A DNA stretch of 64,000 nucleotides from Yersinia rochesterensis. Lineage in GTDB: Bacteria > Pseudomonadota > Gammaproteobacteria > Enterobacterales > Enterobacteriaceae. The notes beneath the pieces are model-generated. The model saw nothing but the letters and a program-made list of their open reading frames with translations. It searched no databases and had not been told where the DNA came from. This document shows, one piece after another, positions 1-11,824 of the stretch. The stretch spans positions 1 through 64,000 of the forward strand of contig NZ_CP032482.1 in NCBI RefSeq assembly GCF_003600645.1, written 5' to 3'. Numbering within the stretch: the stretch's first letter is position 1; every line of letters begins with the position of its first letter. Both the position numbers and the translations under genes were made by a program.

Positions 1-380
1 GGTACTGCACCTCGCCGTTATGCGAATTTCTGTATTTGCCCTGGGGTGGGGGATTCTACTCAAGTTTAGACGATCGACCAAGCAGCTTAGGATCGCCTTT
101 AATTAAAAGAAGATCTTTTTATTTAAAGATCTCTTTATTAGATCTCTTATTAGGATCATGATCCTCTGTGGATAAGTGATAATTCACATTAGATATCATA
201 AGATTAAGGAGGATCTTTTGCTGTTAATGATCGGTGATCCTATTGCGTATAAGCTGGGATCTAAATGGCATGTTATACACAGGCACTTTCAGACACTAAG
301 GTTGTTATGTGGATATGTACTGCTTATGCCCTGCTTTTAAGCTTACTTATCCACATTTGATCGCGTGATCTTTAAGCAAA
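1..380. other. oriC: Chromosomal replication origin oriC
   Basis: Gene-free stretch directly upstream of mioC, as in other enterobacteria. It has a dense set of GATC (Dam) sites and three AT-rich 13-mer-type repeats, each starting GATCT, at 112-124, 128-140 and 141-153, where duplex opening would start. DnaA-box matches are at 167-175 (TGTGGATAA, the R1 position), 273-281 (TTATACACA, R2-like), 308-316 (TGTGGATAT) and 347-355 (TTATCCACA, R4-like). The order of the 13-mers and of the boxes R1, R2 and R4 matches E. coli oriC. The segment 1-60 is outside the minimal origin and I see nothing coding in it. Confidence 0.95.
112..153. repeat. oriC AT-rich 13-mer array (unwinding element)
   Basis: Three consecutive GATCT-led 13-mers (112-124, 128-140, 141-153) correspond to the L, M and R repeats of enterobacterial oriC. 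This is the region melted by DnaA before DnaB loading. Only the 3-bp linker between the first two breaks the array. Confidence 0.85.
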
Positions 381-821
381 TTAGAGCAAATTAATCCAAT
401 TTTTAACCCAAATCTCTGCTGGGTCCTCAGGAATTTCATGTTGGATGACGTCAATTTCTAAAATATCACCCACACGCAATGCTCCCTGAGTGATCAATTG
501 CTGATCCAATTTTCTGACTGCTCCACAGAAAGTGTCATATTCTGAACTGCCCAAACCGACGGCACCAAAGCGAACCTGCGAGAGATCCGGTTGCTGTTCT
601 TCGATTTGTTCTAATAAAGGTTGAAGATTGTCTGGTAGATCGCCGGCACCATGGGTGGAAGTGATAATTAGCCACAAACCATCCAGAGTCAGCTCGTCTA
701 ATTCAGGGCCATGCAGTGTTTCTGTCGAGAAACCCGCCTCTTCTAATTTCTCAGCTAAATGTTCAGCAACGTATTCAGCACTGCCAAGCGTACTGCCACT
801 GATCAAGGTAATGTCAGCCAT
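381..821 (-). CDS. mioC: MioC, FMN-binding flavodoxin-like protein
   Basis: A 146-residue single-domain flavodoxin, the usual length for MioC. The FMN phosphate loop is visible at about residues 8-17 (SGSTLGSAEY), followed by the STHGAGDLPDN and GLGSSEYDTF loops that contact the isoalloxazine ring. MioC is a small electron carrier that has been linked to biotin synthase activity in E. coli. The gene lies beside oriC and is read towards it. In E. coli, transcription from here enters the origin and is repressed by DnaA. A DnaA box just upstream (882-890) is kept here. Start at 821 is the natural ATG. Confidence 0.96.
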   Translation of the reverse strand: MADITLISGSTLGSAEYVAEHLAEKLEEAGFSTETLHGPELDELTLDGLWLIITSTHGAGDLPDNLQPLLEQIEEQQPDLSQVRFGAVGLGSSEYDTFCGAVRKLDQQLITQGALRVGDILEIDVIQHEIPEDPAEIWVKNWINLL

Positions 822-881
822 AAAGAACCCAACCGAAGTAATGAACCGGTATTGTACGCTGTGAATCAGCTGGGATCTACC

Positions 882-890
882 TGTGGATAA
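882..890. promoter_or_regulatory. DnaA box in the mioC promoter region
   Basis: TGTGGATAA, a perfect strong DnaA box, lies in the 91-bp gap between mioC and asnC. In E. coli a DnaA box at the equivalent place lets DnaA repress mioC transcription that would otherwise run into oriC. Confidence 0.75.
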
Positions 891-912
891 TGTGGGTATA
901 GTTATTTAGTGC

Positions 913-1374
913 TCAGGGCACGATGGTACGCATAATGGGGTTCTGCAGGGAAATAAGTGTCTCTGTCGACTGGATCTCATCAATCGTCTGGATCTTGTTG
1001 ATAAGTACCTGTTGCAGTGCATCTATCGATTTACACATGACCTTAATAAAGATGCTGTAATGACCGGTGGTGTAATAGGCTTCAACAACTTCTTCTAAAC
1101 TCTCCAGTTTTTTCAGTGCCGACGGGTAATCCTTGGCACTTTTCAAAATGATGCCGATAAAGCAGCACACGTCATAACCCAGCTGTTTTGGATTAACGTG
1201 AACACAGGCTGCGGTGATAATCCCCGCCTGTCGCATTTTCTCCACTCGGACATGAATTGTTCCTGGGCTGACACCAAAATTTTTTGCCAATTCTGCATAA
1301 GGTGTGCGCGCGTTTTCCATTAATGCGTTCAAGATGCCGCGATCGAGATTATCGATTTGATAAATTTCACTCAT
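913..1374 (-). CDS. asnC: AsnC, Lrp/AsnC-family regulator of asparagine synthesis
   Basis: A 153-residue Lrp/AsnC-family protein. The N-terminal winged helix-turn-helix covers roughly residues 1-60 (with the segment AELAKNFGVSPGTIHVRVEK) and is followed by the RAM/ligand-binding domain. It is divergent from asnA, which AsnC activates in an asparagine-controlled way in E. coli, and adjoins mioC, which it also regulates there. Length and sequence match AsnC along the entire chain, so I separate it from Lrp itself by synteny and similarity. The ATG at 1374 is the natural start. Confidence 0.96.
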   Translation of the reverse strand: MSEIYQIDNLDRGILNALMENARTPYAELAKNFGVSPGTIHVRVEKMRQAGIITAACVHVNPKQLGYDVCCFIGIILKSAKDYPSALKKLESLEEVVEAYYTTGHYSIFIKVMCKSIDALQQVLINKIQTIDEIQSTETLISLQNPIMRTIVP

Positions 1375-1560
1375 ATTAACCCCGTTTTTTTATCGATTAT
1401 ATAATTATAGACCTATAAAAATGAATTATTAAAAGTGAAAAGGCAATATTTGTTGTTGTATATTGAATTTAACCCTCATTCTGTTGCTTAATCAATGACA
1501 AGCCAAACGGCATAATCAAACAATTTGCATAATCGACAGCAACGAATTGAGAAAACGACA

Positions 1561-2553
1561 ATGAAAAAACAATTTATCCAAAAACAACAACAGATCAGCT
1601 TTGTAAAATCTTTCTTTTCCCGTCAATTAGAACAGCAACTGGGCCTGATTGAAGTTCAAGCCCCTATCCTGAGCCGTGTTGGCGATGGAACTCAAGATAA
1701 CCTTTCTGGTTCCGAGAAAGCTGTTCAGGTAAAAGTAAAAGCTTTGCCAGATGCGACCTTTGAAGTTGTTCATTCATTAGCTAAATGGAAACGTAAGACT
1801 TTAGGCCGCTTTGATTTTGGTGCTGATCAAGGGATTTACACCCATATGAAAGCATTGCGCCCTGATGAAGATCGCCTGAGTGCTATTCATTCAGTGTATG
1901 TTGATCAGTGGGATTGGGAGCGCGTAATGGGTGATGGCGAGCGCAACCTGGCTTACCTGAAATCTACGGTTAACAAAATCTACACCGCGATTAAAGAAAC
2001 TGAAGCGGCGATCAGTGCTGAATTTGGTATAAAACCTTTCTTGCCAGAACAGATTCATTTTATCCACAGTGAAAGCTTGCGTGCTAAATTCCCTGATCTG
2101 GATGCTAAAGGCCGCGAACGCGCCATTGCTAAAGAGTTGGGTGCGGTGTTCTTGATTGGTATTGGCGGAAAATTGGCTGATGGTCAATCTCATGATGTTC
2201 GTGCACCAGATTATGATGACTGGACCTCTCCAAGCGCGGAAGGTTTTGCTGGTCTGAACGGCGATATTATTGTTTGGAACCCAGTGCTGGAAGATGCTTT
2301 TGAAATTTCATCCATGGGAATCCGTGTAGATGCAGAAGCGTTGAAACGCCAGTTGGCACTGACATCAGATGAAGATCGTTTGAAATTGGAATGGCACCAA
2401 TCACTGCTACAAGGCGAAATGCCGCAGACTATCGGCGGAGGTATTGGCCAGTCCCGTTTAGTGATGTTATTGCTACAACAACAACATATTGGTCAGGTTC
2501 AGTGCGGTGTGTGGGGGACAGAAATCAGCGAGAAAGTTGAAGGCCTGCTTTAA
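1561..2553 (+). CDS. asnA: AsnA, ammonia-dependent aspartate-ammonia ligase
   Basis: A 330-residue asparagine synthetase A that makes asparagine from aspartate, ammonia and ATP in the cytoplasm. It has a class II aminoacyl-tRNA-synthetase-like fold. Matching stretches include [19 protein letters not shown] near the N terminus and [16 protein letters not shown] near the C terminus, which is the motif 3-like ATP site. An in-frame upstream ATG at 1525 would add 12 residues, but the family starts with MK-x(5)-KQ-x-QISF, so 1561 is preferred. Divergent from its activator asnC; the 186-bp gap should hold both promoters. Confidence 0.97.
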   Translation: MKKQFIQKQQQISFVKSFFSRQLEQQLGLIEVQAPILSRVGDGTQDNLSGSEKAVQVKVKALPDATFEVVHSLAKWKRKTLGRFDFGADQGIYTHMKALRPDEDRLSAIHSVYVDQWDWERVMGDGERNLAYLKSTVNKIYTAIKETEAAISAEFGIKPFLPEQIHFIHSESLRAKFPDLDAKGRERAIAKELGAVFLIGIGGKLADGQSHDVRAPDYDDWTSPSAEGFAGLNGDIIVWNPVLEDAFEISSMGIRVDAEALKRQLALTSDEDRLKLEWHQSLLQGEMPQTIGGGIGQSRLVMLLLQQQHIGQVQCGVWGTEISEKVEGLL

Positions 2554-2582
2554 TTCCCCCCTGATTATCTCTTTATTATTTC

Positions 2583-2619
2583 AACCCGTTATGGCTTATG
2601 CAGCTATAGCGGGTTCTTT
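2583..2619 (+). terminator. Probable terminator of asnA
   Basis: Inverted repeat AACCCG...CGGGTT with an imperfect inner stem, then a short T-rich tail, 30 bp after the asnA stop. Confidence 0.6.
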
Positions 2620-2676
2620 CATCTATGCTGTAGGTGGCATAATACTAAGGTATCCACCTATAAGGTTGTTAACGTT

Positions 2677-3348
2677 ATGGCCCGATTTAATCCCCTTAGA
2701 CATTACTCACATGCTCGTCCAAGATTATTATTATCCGTTGGCGCTGGAATAATCACTTACTTTCTGTTGCCACCACATTTCACTGTATTACTGCGTCTGA
2801 TGGTGAGTTGGAATATATTTGCGTGGCTCTATTTGTTGTTTTTATGGCTGCAATTATTGCGAAATGACCCGAAAAAAATCAGATTAATAGCCCGTGTGCA
2901 GGATGAAAGTGCCAGTATGGTGCTGAGTATTGTCAGCATGGCGTGTTTGGCAAGTATTCTGGTTATTCTGTTTGAGTTAAGCACGGCGAATCAGTTATCT
3001 GGGTCGGCTAAAGCATTCCATTTAGTGCTTACGGGAATGACGTTATTGGTATCGTGGTTATTATTGCCAACTGCTTTTACGATGCATTACGCCCATTTAT
3101 TTTATCAGTCCCGTGATGAATCTGATGCTGTCCTGCCATTAATTTTCCCCAAAGAGGTTACTGAACCTTCCTATTGGGATTTTCTTTATTTTTCATTCAC
3201 TATTGGTGTGGCTTCGCAAACTGCGGATGTCTCGACCGGCACCTCAGATATCCGCCGCGTAGTATTATTGCAGTCAGTATTGTCCTTTATTTTTAATATG
3301 ACGATTTTAGGGCTGTCGATTAACGTTGGGGCGGGGTTGCTTAACTAA
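2677..3348 (+). CDS. DUF1345 inner-membrane protein
   Basis: A 223-residue polytopic membrane protein. Hydrophobic segments fall at about residues 20-35, 40-60, 85-105, 120-140 and 200-220. The segment DFLYFSFTIGVASQTADVS around residues 168-186 is the conserved signature of the DUF1345 family (predicted four to five membrane spans). Function is unknown. It stands alone between asnA and viaA and is convergent with viaA, with nine bases between the stops. No signal peptide beyond the first membrane span, and no feature points to a substrate. Confidence 0.85.
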   Translation: MARFNPLRHYSHARPRLLLSVGAGIITYFLLPPHFTVLLRLMVSWNIFAWLYLLFLWLQLLRNDPKKIRLIARVQDESASMVLSIVSMACLASILVILFELSTANQLSGSAKAFHLVLTGMTLLVSWLLLPTAFTMHYAHLFYQSRDESDAVLPLIFPKEVTEPSYWDFLYFSFTIGVASQTADVSTGTSDIRRVVLLQSVLSFIFNMTILGLSINVGAGLLN

Positions 3349-3357
3349 AGCTATTAA

Positions 3358-4824
3358 TTAGCGCTTCCAGCGGCGCATTAAACGGCTTTTTAACCCTGTA
3401 TCAAAGCGCCAGATATGATCGAAAATCCGCATGATACCGGGCTTGCCATAGGCGGACATCGCCACGGCATGGAACCTATGTTGATGGGCTTGCTGCTGGA
3501 TTTTAATTTTTCTGATCAATTCCTCGGGTAAACGCTGGGCAATGAAATCGGAAATAATCACGGCATCCGCGTCATACCAGTCTCTCTCTTCCATTTTATT
3601 GAGGGTGCTGGCTAAGCAGGCCGCCAGATCGGTGCCGCCACGAAAATGTTGGCTAAGAAAACGTATTGCTTGCTCAATACCATTAGCTGATGAGAGTTCG
3701 TAGTGAATGATTTCCGTGGCGAATAGCATGATGTAGCAGCGGCGATTATCCGCTAGCGCAATACGCAGCAAAGCCAGACAAAATGCCTTGGCGCATTGCT
3801 CGTTAAATCCTCCCATCGAACCAGAAGTATCGACACAGACAATAAAGGGGCCACGAGGTTGTTCGTCATGGTTTTTAAGGCTTACCGGGCGCTGTAAAGT
3901 TTTTTCCTGCCAGTTATCCCCCTGTAAGCGATAAGTGAGCAAGCGCCTTTCCAATAAGCGGCGATAAAATTCAAATTCCAGCTCGCTCATCCCCAGCATT
4001 ACTAACTCGGTCGGCAACAATCGCAAAATATCATTGCTCTGATGAATGCCACTGACTTCCTCTGGCACGGTATCAGGTTGGCGCACCATCACGGTGTAAG
4101 GTTCAAAGCGGGCATCGGGGGTGGGTTGTGCTTTAGCACTGCGGCTGCGGCCCAGTTGCTCTGCAAGCTGCTGTAATTCGGGCTGCTGTTGCAGAAAATC
4201 GCCATATTGCAGCAATAACTGATAATCACCGCGCTGCAAATGGCCCTGACTCATATCCCAAAGCCGCCCTGCTGCACTATCATTCGTCGCCAGGATCGGT
4301 TCCAAAGCACCACTGAGCGCCAGCCGCTGTTGTAACTCAGCTAAAAGCTGCTCCCGCTCTTGCTCAAGTAACTGATGATGGATAGTGATGGTTTGTAAGG
4401 TCAGGCTGATGCGCCAGCGCTGTAAAAAGAGAGTTTGAAAACTATCGCCGGTTTGGGGGTTTTTCTCTAAATCTGCAGTTTGTAGCAATGTTTTAGCTTG
4501 TGTGGCGAAAGGCGAATGCCACTGTTGCAATTGCGCCACAATCTCTGGGAGATGGTCATAAAATAGTGGGCTGGCCTCCAACAGACTCTGTTGATACAGG
4601 GCAAACTCATTTGCCAGCCCTGCGGGGACTTTTGCCTCCCGAATACGCTGTTGTAAGTTTTGCTTCCAGCCGGGGATATCCTTCATTAATGCCCGTTTAA
4701 TGCGCGGGAATTTTTCAAAGAATAACGCTAACTGCGGTGATACCAATAACCCCACCACCATCTCTTCGATAAGCTCACTTTCGCTTATCGATAGCAGCAA
4801 ATCCAATGTTGCCAGGCTGAGCAT
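3358..4824 (-). CDS. viaA: ViaA, VWA-domain partner of the MoxR ATPase RavA
   Basis: A 488-residue protein with an alpha-helical N-terminal half and a C-terminal von Willebrand factor A domain. The metal-binding MIDAS motif DTSGSMGG lies near residue 333, with the later MIDAS residues in GGTDL and ISDF. Full length for ViaA (483 in E. coli). In E. coli it acts with RavA, is sigma-S-dependent and has been linked to respiratory complexes and aminoglycoside sensitivity. It lies four bases after the reading frame of the ravA C terminus, so the two are probably co-transcribed. ViaA is intact, whereas its partner ravA is frameshifted here. Confidence 0.95.
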   Translation of the reverse strand: MLSLATLDLLLSISESELIEEMVVGLLVSPQLALFFEKFPRIKRALMKDIPGWKQNLQQRIREAKVPAGLANEFALYQQSLLEASPLFYDHLPEIVAQLQQWHSPFATQAKTLLQTADLEKNPQTGDSFQTLFLQRWRISLTLQTITIHHQLLEQEREQLLAELQQRLALSGALEPILATNDSAAGRLWDMSQGHLQRGDYQLLLQYGDFLQQQPELQQLAEQLGRSRSAKAQPTPDARFEPYTVMVRQPDTVPEEVSGIHQSNDILRLLPTELVMLGMSELEFEFYRRLLERRLLTYRLQGDNWQEKTLQRPVSLKNHDEQPRGPFIVCVDTSGSMGGFNEQCAKAFCLALLRIALADNRRCYIMLFATEIIHYELSSANGIEQAIRFLSQHFRGGTDLAACLASTLNKMEERDWYDADAVIISDFIAQRLPEELIRKIKIQQQAHQHRFHAVAMSAYGKPGIMRIFDHIWRFDTGLKSRLMRRWKR

Positions 4825-4827
4825 TGA

Positions 4828-6377
<1,550 letters not shown>

Positions 6378-6622
6378 TCAGTAGGAATAAATCCTCTTTT
6401 TCTTCATAAGATAGCTCATTGATTAGTAATATTTTTATATCATCGGCTATTTGTAGTCGATCTATTTCCGCTCTTTTCGTTGCTTGATTTAAGAGTAGGC
6501 AATCTATTGAAATGGTGCATACTGTGCGCCTTTTGGTGGGCGTCAAGGGACACAGAACCGATTATTTCGGTTCTCAAACGTACACATCAGGTTATGGATG
6601 TTCTAGCAAAAAGAAATCAATT

Positions 6623-8491
6623 ATGAGCACAGAACATAAACAGTCTTTATCGGCGGTAACCCTGGCAGCAATAGGGGTCGTTTATGGTGATATTGGTACC
6701 AGCCCACTCTATACCTTGAGAGAGTGTTTTTCTGGTCATTACGGTTTTGATGTGCGTCCGGATGTGGTATTTGGTTTTTTATCACTGATTTTCTGGATGT
6801 TAATTCTGATTGTCTCGGTTAAATATCTGACCTATGTCATGCGCGCGGATAACGCCGGTGAGGGGGGTATTTTAACCTTGATGTCTTTGGCTGGGCGTAA
6901 TACCTCTTCCAGAGCCACTTCAATTTTGGTGATCCTCGGTTTAATTGGCGGCAGTTTCTTTTATGGTGAGGTGGTCATCACCCCGGCAATATCGGTTATG
7001 TCAGCCATTGAAGGGCTGGAAATAGCCGCACCTGCACTTGATCCTTATATTGTCCCCTGCTCTATTGCCGTGTTAACCCTGTTATTTGTGATTCAAAAAC
7101 ACGGGACTGGTAGCGTCGGTAAATTGTTTGCCCCAGTGATGTTGGTTTGGTTCTTGACCTTGGCGTTGCTGGGTTTACGCAGCATTATCGCCAATCCGGA
7201 AGTGCTGGCTGCACTGAATCCTAAATGGGCAATAAGCTTCTTTACTGAGTATAAATCTGTTTCGTTCTTTGCTCTTGGCGCGGTAGTGCTGGCAATTACC
7301 GGGGTGGAAGCCTTATATGCGGATATGGGGCACTTTGGTAAATTTCCTATTCGGTTGGCTTGGTTTACCGTGGTGCTACCCTCATTGGTGCTGAATTATT
7401 TTGGCCAGGGCGCGTTATTACTGAAAAATCCAGAAGCCATCAAAAACCCCTTTTTCCTGCTCGCCCCTGACTGGGCATTGATTCCATTATTAATACTGGC
7501 AACATTGGCGACCGTCATTGCCTCGCAGGCTGTCATCTCTGGCGTATTTTCTCTGACCCGGCAAGCCGTTCGTTTAGGTTATTTACCGCCGATGCGCATT
7601 ATTCATACCTCAGAAATGGAATCTGGTCAGATATATATCCCGGTGATTAACTGGACACTGTATCTGGCGGTGGTATTAGTGATTGTTGGCTTCGAGCGTT
7701 CCAGTAATTTGGCTGCCGCTTACGGCATCGCCGTGACCGGTACCATGGTCATCACCAGTATTCTATTCTGTATCGTGGCGCTGAAAAACTGGCACTGGAA
7801 CCGCGTCTTTGTCGGCTGCTTGCTGGTGGTCTTATTGATTATTGATATTCCAATGTTTTCCGCCAATGCCCTGAAATTGTTCTCCGGCGGTTGGTTGCCA
7901 CTGTTATTGGGCTTAGTGATGTTTATCATCATGACCACCTGGAAAAGTGAGCGTTTCAGTTTGTTGCGCCGTATGCATGAACACGGTAATTCACTGGAAG
8001 CGATGATTGCTTCATTGGAGAAGTCACCACCGGTACGTGTTCCCGGTACGGCGGTGTATATGTCGCGGGCGATGAATGTTATTCCATTCGCGTTGCTGCA
8101 TAATCTTAAGCATAACAAAGTATTACATGATCGGGTGGTGTTGCTGACACTGCGAACTGAAGATGCGCCGTATGTCCATAATGTTAATCGCGTGACCATC
8201 GAGCAGCTCTCACCGACTTTTTGGCGCGTTGTCGCCAGCTATGGTTGGCGCGAAACCCCGAATGTGGAAGAGATTTTCCATCGCTGCGGTTTGGAAGGCT
8301 TACCTTGCCAAATGATGGAGACTTCATTCTTTATGTCGCACGAGTCGCTTATCCTAACCAAGCGGCCATGGTATCTGTTCTTGCGCGGCAAGCTGTTTAT
8401 TGCCCTCAGCCGCAACGCGCTACGCGCCGCTGATCAGTTTGAAATCCCGCCGAATCGGGTGATTGAATTGGGCACACAGGTAGAGATTTAA
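6623..8491 (+). CDS. kup: Kup, low-affinity potassium uptake permease
   Basis: A 622-residue KUP/HAK/KT potassium-proton symporter of the inner membrane. The signature [15 protein letters not shown] is at about residues 17-31, twelve hydrophobic segments follow, and there is a long hydrophilic cytoplasmic tail after about residue 440. The open frame extends 37 codons upstream to 6512, but the ATG at 6623 matches the family start (MSTEHKQSL) and gives exactly the usual length. It is monocistronic, with stem-loops following at 8498-8519 and 8650-8674. Confidence 0.96.
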   Translation: MSTEHKQSLSAVTLAAIGVVYGDIGTSPLYTLRECFSGHYGFDVRPDVVFGFLSLIFWMLILIVSVKYLTYVMRADNAGEGGILTLMSLAGRNTSSRATSILVILGLIGGSFFYGEVVITPAISVMSAIEGLEIAAPALDPYIVPCSIAVLTLLFVIQKHGTGSVGKLFAPVMLVWFLTLALLGLRSIIANPEVLAALNPKWAISFFTEYKSVSFFALGAVVLAITGVEALYADMGHFGKFPIRLAWFTVVLPSLVLNYFGQGALLLKNPEAIKNPFFLLAPDWALIPLLILATLATVIASQAVISGVFSLTRQAVRLGYLPPMRIIHTSEMESGQIYIPVINWTLYLAVVLVIVGFERSSNLAAAYGIAVTGTMVITSILFCIVALKNWHWNRVFVGCLLVVLLIIDIPMFSANALKLFSGGWLPLLLGLVMFIIMTTWKSERFSLLRRMHEHGNSLEAMIASLEKSPPVRVPGTAVYMSRAMNVIPFALLHNLKHNKVLHDRVVLLTLRTEDAPYVHNVNRVTIEQLSPTFWRVVASYGWRETPNVEEIFHRCGLEGLPCQMMETSFFMSHESLILTKRPWYLFLRGKLFIALSRNALRAADQFEIPPNRVIELGTQVEI

Positions 8492-8497
8492 CGTAGA

Positions 8498-8674
8498 AGG
8501 CCGTTAATCATAACGGCCTGAAGTTAATGATAAAGTTTCTGATAGCTCAGTGATTGAAGGGGTGACCGCACCTAGGGGCACTTCGGTGGCTCACGCCACT
8601 ACGACCCCAACGGCACGATTCCCCTTCATTTTATTTTGTCAGCCGTTTGGGCCGTTAAACATAACGGCCTTTTT
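8498..8674. repeat. Structured intergenic element with duplicated terminator-like hairpins
   Basis: Two near-copies of the same stem-loop (GGCCGTTA/TAACGGCC at 8498-8519 and 8650-8669) flank about 130 bp. The second has a T tail (8670-8674) and looks like the real kup terminator. Between them is a nested palindrome: TGAAGGGG at 8555-8562 pairs with 8621-8628, GGGG at 8575-8578 with 8604-8607, and GTGGC at 8586-8590 with 8595-8599. No ORF here resembles a protein. It looks like a small palindromic insertion into the terminator, with target duplication or terminator copying. Confidence 0.55.
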
Positions 8675-8704
8675 CACATTCATCATTCCCGCTTTTCATT
8701 TGTT

Positions 8705-8722
8705 CAGCGAAACGTTTCGATG
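8705..8722. promoter_or_regulatory. RbsR operator 1 (upstream)
   Basis: CAGCGAAACGTTTCGATG, a LacI-family half-symmetric operator with the RbsR core CGAAACGTTTCG intact. Its centre is 78 bp from the promoter-proximal operator. Confidence 0.8.
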
Positions 8723-8782
8723 GCGATCACAATTTCACAAAATTGGGTTTGCCTTCTGCTGCCATTTTTCTAAACTCAGTAT

Positions 8783-8800
8783 CAGCGAAACGTTTCGCTG
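8783..8800. promoter_or_regulatory. RbsR operator 2 (promoter-proximal)
   Basis: CAGCGAAACGTTTCGCTG, a perfect 18-bp palindrome ending 12 bp before the rbsD start. The gene for the matching repressor, rbsR, closes the operon. Two operators 78 bp apart would allow DNA looping, which is an inference. Confidence 0.88.
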
Positions 8801-8812
8801 CTGGAGTCGAAA

Positions 8813-9232
8813 ATGAAAAAAGGCGCATTACTGAATTCTGATATTTCTGCTGTTATCTCCCGCCTGGGCCATACCGATCAGATTGTGATAGGTGATGCGG
8901 GGCTGCCAATACCGGCAACCACCACACGTATCGATTTGGCACTGACTCGAGGCGTTCCTGGGTTCCTCCAGGTTTTTGAGGTGGTAACACAAGAAATGCA
9001 GGTTGAGAGTGCCGTCTTGGCGGAGGAGATTATTAAAAATAACCCGCAACTCCATGAAACGTTGCTCGCACAACTATCACAACTTGAGCAACACCAGGGA
9101 AACCAAATTGTTTTGCACTATATCAGCCATGAGGCTTTTAAAGAGCAAACCAAACAAAGTCGGGCAGTGATTCGTAGCGGGGAATGTTCCCCCTTTGCTA
9201 ACATCATTCTCTGCTCCGGCGTAACTTTCTGA
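8813..9232 (+). CDS. rbsD: RbsD, D-ribose pyranase
   Basis: A 139-residue cytoplasmic enzyme that interconverts the pyranose and furanose forms of ribose, so that imported sugar reaches ribokinase. It starts [20 protein letters not shown], with the catalytic His at residue 20 and the GDAGLPIP loop just after. Length equals that of E. coli RbsD. First gene of the ribose operon, directly after the RbsR operator, with a GGAG ribosome-binding site; rbsA follows after 7 bp. Confidence 0.96.
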   Translation: MKKGALLNSDISAVISRLGHTDQIVIGDAGLPIPATTTRIDLALTRGVPGFLQVFEVVTQEMQVESAVLAEEIIKNNPQLHETLLAQLSQLEQHQGNQIVLHYISHEAFKEQTKQSRAVIRSGECSPFANIILCSGVTF

Positions 9233-9239
9233 GGCGTTT

Positions 9240-10742
9240 ATGCAACCTTTGCTGCAACTGAAAGGGATTGATAAAGCCTTTCCCGGCGTCAAAGCACTTT
9301 CGGGTGCTGCGCTGAGTGTCTATCCCGGCAGGGTGATGGCATTGGTAGGCGAAAATGGGGCCGGAAAATCGACCATGATGAAAGTGTTGACGGGTATCTA
9401 CCATAAAGATGCCGGCAGTCAGCATTTCTTGGGTAAAGAAGTGGTGTTTAATGGCCCGAAAGAGTCGCAGGAAGCGGGAATCGGCATTATTCATCAGGAA
9501 CTTAACCTGATCCCACAATTAACTATCGCCGAAAATATCTTTTTAGGGCGCGAGTTTGTTAATCGTTTTGGCGGCATTGATTGGAAAAAAATGTATGCCG
9601 AAGCCGATTTACTGCTGGCGCGTCTGAATATCAGCTATAGCAGCCATCGGCTGGTGGGTGAGCTTTCCATTGGTGACCAGCAAATGGTGGAAATCGCCAA
9701 AGTGCTAAGCTTTGAATCCAAAGTTATCATCATGGATGAGCCAACCGATGCCCTGACTGACACCGAAACGGCCTCTTTATTTAATGTTATTAAAGAGTTG
9801 AAAGCAGAAGGCCGCGGTATTGTTTATATCTCCCATCGGCTAAAAGAAATCTTTGAGATTTGCGATGACGTCACGGTGTTCCGTGATGGGCAGTTTATTG
9901 CCGAAAAACCGGTTAACACGCTGACTGAAAACTCACTGATTGAAATGATGGTGGGCCGTAAGTTGGAAGAACAATATCCGCGCCTGAATTTACCTCGTGG
10001 TGAAAAACGCTTACAGGTCAAACAGCTATGTGGCCCCGGAGTGAAAAATGTCAATTTCACCCTCTACAGTGGTGAAATTCTGGGAGTGGCGGGTTTGATG
10101 GGCGCAGGCCGCACTGAGCTGATGAAAATCATCTATGGTGCGCTGCCGCGTAAATCCGGCTTTGTCATGTTGGATGGCCGTGAAGTCGTGACTCATTCAC
10201 CGCAGGACGGTTTAGCCAACGGCATTGTTTATATTTCTGAAGACCGTAAACGCGACGGATTAGTGCTCGGTATGTCAGTTAAAGAAAATATGTCTTTGAC
10301 TGCATTGCGTTATTTCAGCCGTTCAGGTGGCTCGCTCAAGCATGCGGATGAGCAGCTGGCGGTGGCGGATTTCATTCGTTTATTTAATATCAAAACGCCT
10401 TCCATGGAGCAGCCGATTGGTTTGTTATCCGGCGGTAACCAGCAAAAAGTAGCTATTGCCCGCGGTCTGATGACTCGGCCAAAAGTGTTGATTCTTGATG
10501 AACCTACCCGTGGGGTGGACGTCGGGGCCAAAAAAGAAATTTATCAGTTAATTAACCAATTCAAACAAGAAGGGCTGAGCATCATTCTGGTTTCCTCGGA
10601 AATGCCGGAAGTGCTGGGCATGAGCGACCGCATCATTGTGATGCATGAAGGCCAGTTAAGCGGCGAGTTCTCTATTGAACAGGCTACCCAAGAAGTGTTG
10701 ATGGCCGCGGCCGTCGGCAAGCGCGATTTATTGGAAAAATAA
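9240..10742 (+). CDS. rbsA: RbsA, ribose ABC transporter ATPase (two fused ABC domains)
   Basis: A 500-residue protein carrying two tandem ATP-binding cassettes. The N-terminal cassette has Walker A GENGAGKS at residues 37-44, signature LSIGDQQ and Walker B IIMDEP. The C-terminal one has a degenerate P-loop (GLMGAGRTE), signature LSGGNQQ and Walker B LILDEP, as is normal for the carbohydrate-uptake CUT2 class, where only one site hydrolyses ATP well. It powers import through RbsC from RbsB. It is followed by an 87-bp gap filled by a palindromic repeat, which is unusual inside this operon. Confidence 0.96.
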   Translation: MQPLLQLKGIDKAFPGVKALSGAALSVYPGRVMALVGENGAGKSTMMKVLTGIYHKDAGSQHFLGKEVVFNGPKESQEAGIGIIHQELNLIPQLTIAENIFLGREFVNRFGGIDWKKMYAEADLLLARLNISYSSHRLVGELSIGDQQMVEIAKVLSFESKVIIMDEPTDALTDTETASLFNVIKELKAEGRGIVYISHRLKEIFEICDDVTVFRDGQFIAEKPVNTLTENSLIEMMVGRKLEEQYPRLNLPRGEKRLQVKQLCGPGVKNVNFTLYSGEILGVAGLMGAGRTELMKIIYGALPRKSGFVMLDGREVVTHSPQDGLANGIVYISEDRKRDGLVLGMSVKENMSLTALRYFSRSGGSLKHADEQLAVADFIRLFNIKTPSMEQPIGLLSGGNQQKVAIARGLMTRPKVLILDEPTRGVDVGAKKEIYQLINQFKQEGLSIILVSSEMPEVLGMSDRIIVMHEGQLSGEFSIEQATQEVLMAAAVGKRDLLEK

Positions 10743-10748
10743 TTTATT

Positions 10749-10811
10749 TATACTCTAAATAATTCGAGTTGCAGGAAGCCAACGCACATGCGGCTTGAAA
10801 TATGACGAGTA
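10749..10811. repeat. Yersinia-type palindromic repeat, short form, between rbsA and rbsC
   Basis: A 63-bp element beginning TATACTCTAAATAATTCGAG and ending GCTTGAAATATGACGAGTA. Its two halves equal the two ends of the 200-bp element at 35955-36155 (opposite strand) joined without the middle, so it is an internally deleted copy. It has no coding capacity. Comparison is by eye within this window; I believe this is the family described in yersiniae as YPAL. Confidence 0.8.
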
Positions 10812-10829
10812 GAGCAGGAGAAATCAGAT

Positions 10830-11798
10830 ATGAGTTCCCAAACTATCAATACCAAGCGCTGGTTCAGTAAAGAATGGTTATTAGAACAAAAATCACTGAT
10901 TGCGCTGCTGGTGCTGATTGCTGTGGTTTCGTCACTAAGCCCGAACTTTTTTACCCTTAATAATATGTTTAACATTCTCCAGCAGACTTCCGTCAACGCC
11001 ATTATGGCTGTTGGGATGACGCTGGTTATCCTGACCTCAGGTATTGACCTGTCGGTGGGGTCATTATTGGCGCTGACTGGCGCGGTGGCGGCCTCCATTG
11101 TCGGGTTGGAAGTCAATGCGCTGGTTGCCGTGGGAGCCGCACTGGCTCTGGGGGCGTTTATCGGCGGCATCACTGGGGTGATTGTCGCTAAGGGCAAAGT
11201 ACAGGCCTTTATTGCCACTTTGGTCATGATGCTGTTATTACGCGGTGTCACCATGGTTTATACCAATGGTAGCCCGATAAATACCGGATTTACTGATGTT
11301 GGCGATACTTTTGGTTGGTTCGGTATTGGCCGTCCATTTGGTGTGCCGACCCCTATCTGGTTAATGGCGATTGTCTTTATCGCGGCTTGGTACATGCTGC
11401 ATCACACACGTCTGGGCCGCTATATCTATGCGCTGGGGGGGAATGAATCTGCAACTCGCCTCTCTGGTATCAGTGTTGATAAAGTTAAAATTATTGTTTA
11501 TTCACTTTGTGGATTGTTAGCGGCATTGGCAGGAATTATCGAAGTTGCCCGCTTATCATCAGCACAACCTACCGCCGGTACCGGCTATGAACTGGATGCA
11601 ATAGCAGCCGTAGTTCTGGGGGGGACTAGTCTCGCTGGGGGTAAAGGGCGGATTGTTGGCACCCTGATCGGTGCATTAATCCTCGGCTTTTTAAATAACG
11701 GTTTGAATTTATTGGGTGTCTCCTCTTACTACCAAATGATCGTCAAAGCAGTAGTTATCCTGCTTGCGGTGTTGGTAGACAATAAAAGCAGCAAATAA
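10830..11798 (+). CDS. rbsC: RbsC, ribose ABC transporter permease
   Basis: A 322-residue CUT2-family permease with eight to ten hydrophobic segments, including the conserved [17 protein letters not shown] near residues 65-81 and [15 protein letters not shown] near 250. It forms the membrane channel for ribose with RbsA on the cytoplasmic side. The AGGAGAAATCAG ribosome-binding region lies directly downstream of the palindromic repeat. rbsB follows after 26 bp. Confidence 0.96.
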   Translation: MSSQTINTKRWFSKEWLLEQKSLIALLVLIAVVSSLSPNFFTLNNMFNILQQTSVNAIMAVGMTLVILTSGIDLSVGSLLALTGAVAASIVGLEVNALVAVGAALALGAFIGGITGVIVAKGKVQAFIATLVMMLLLRGVTMVYTNGSPINTGFTDVGDTFGWFGIGRPFGVPTPIWLMAIVFIAAWYMLHHTRLGRYIYALGGNESATRLSGISVDKVKIIVYSLCGLLAALAGIIEVARLSSAQPTAGTGYELDAIAAVVLGGTSLAGGKGRIVGTLIGALILGFLNNGLNLLGVSSYYQMIVKAVVILLAVLVDNKSSK

Positions 11799-11824
11799 CC
11801 TCTCTCCCTACAGGAATTGCGACC

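Noticed and set aside
8550..8816. 88-codon frame between kup and rbsD
   Set aside because: It crosses the palindromic element and both RbsR operators, and has no protein-like character.
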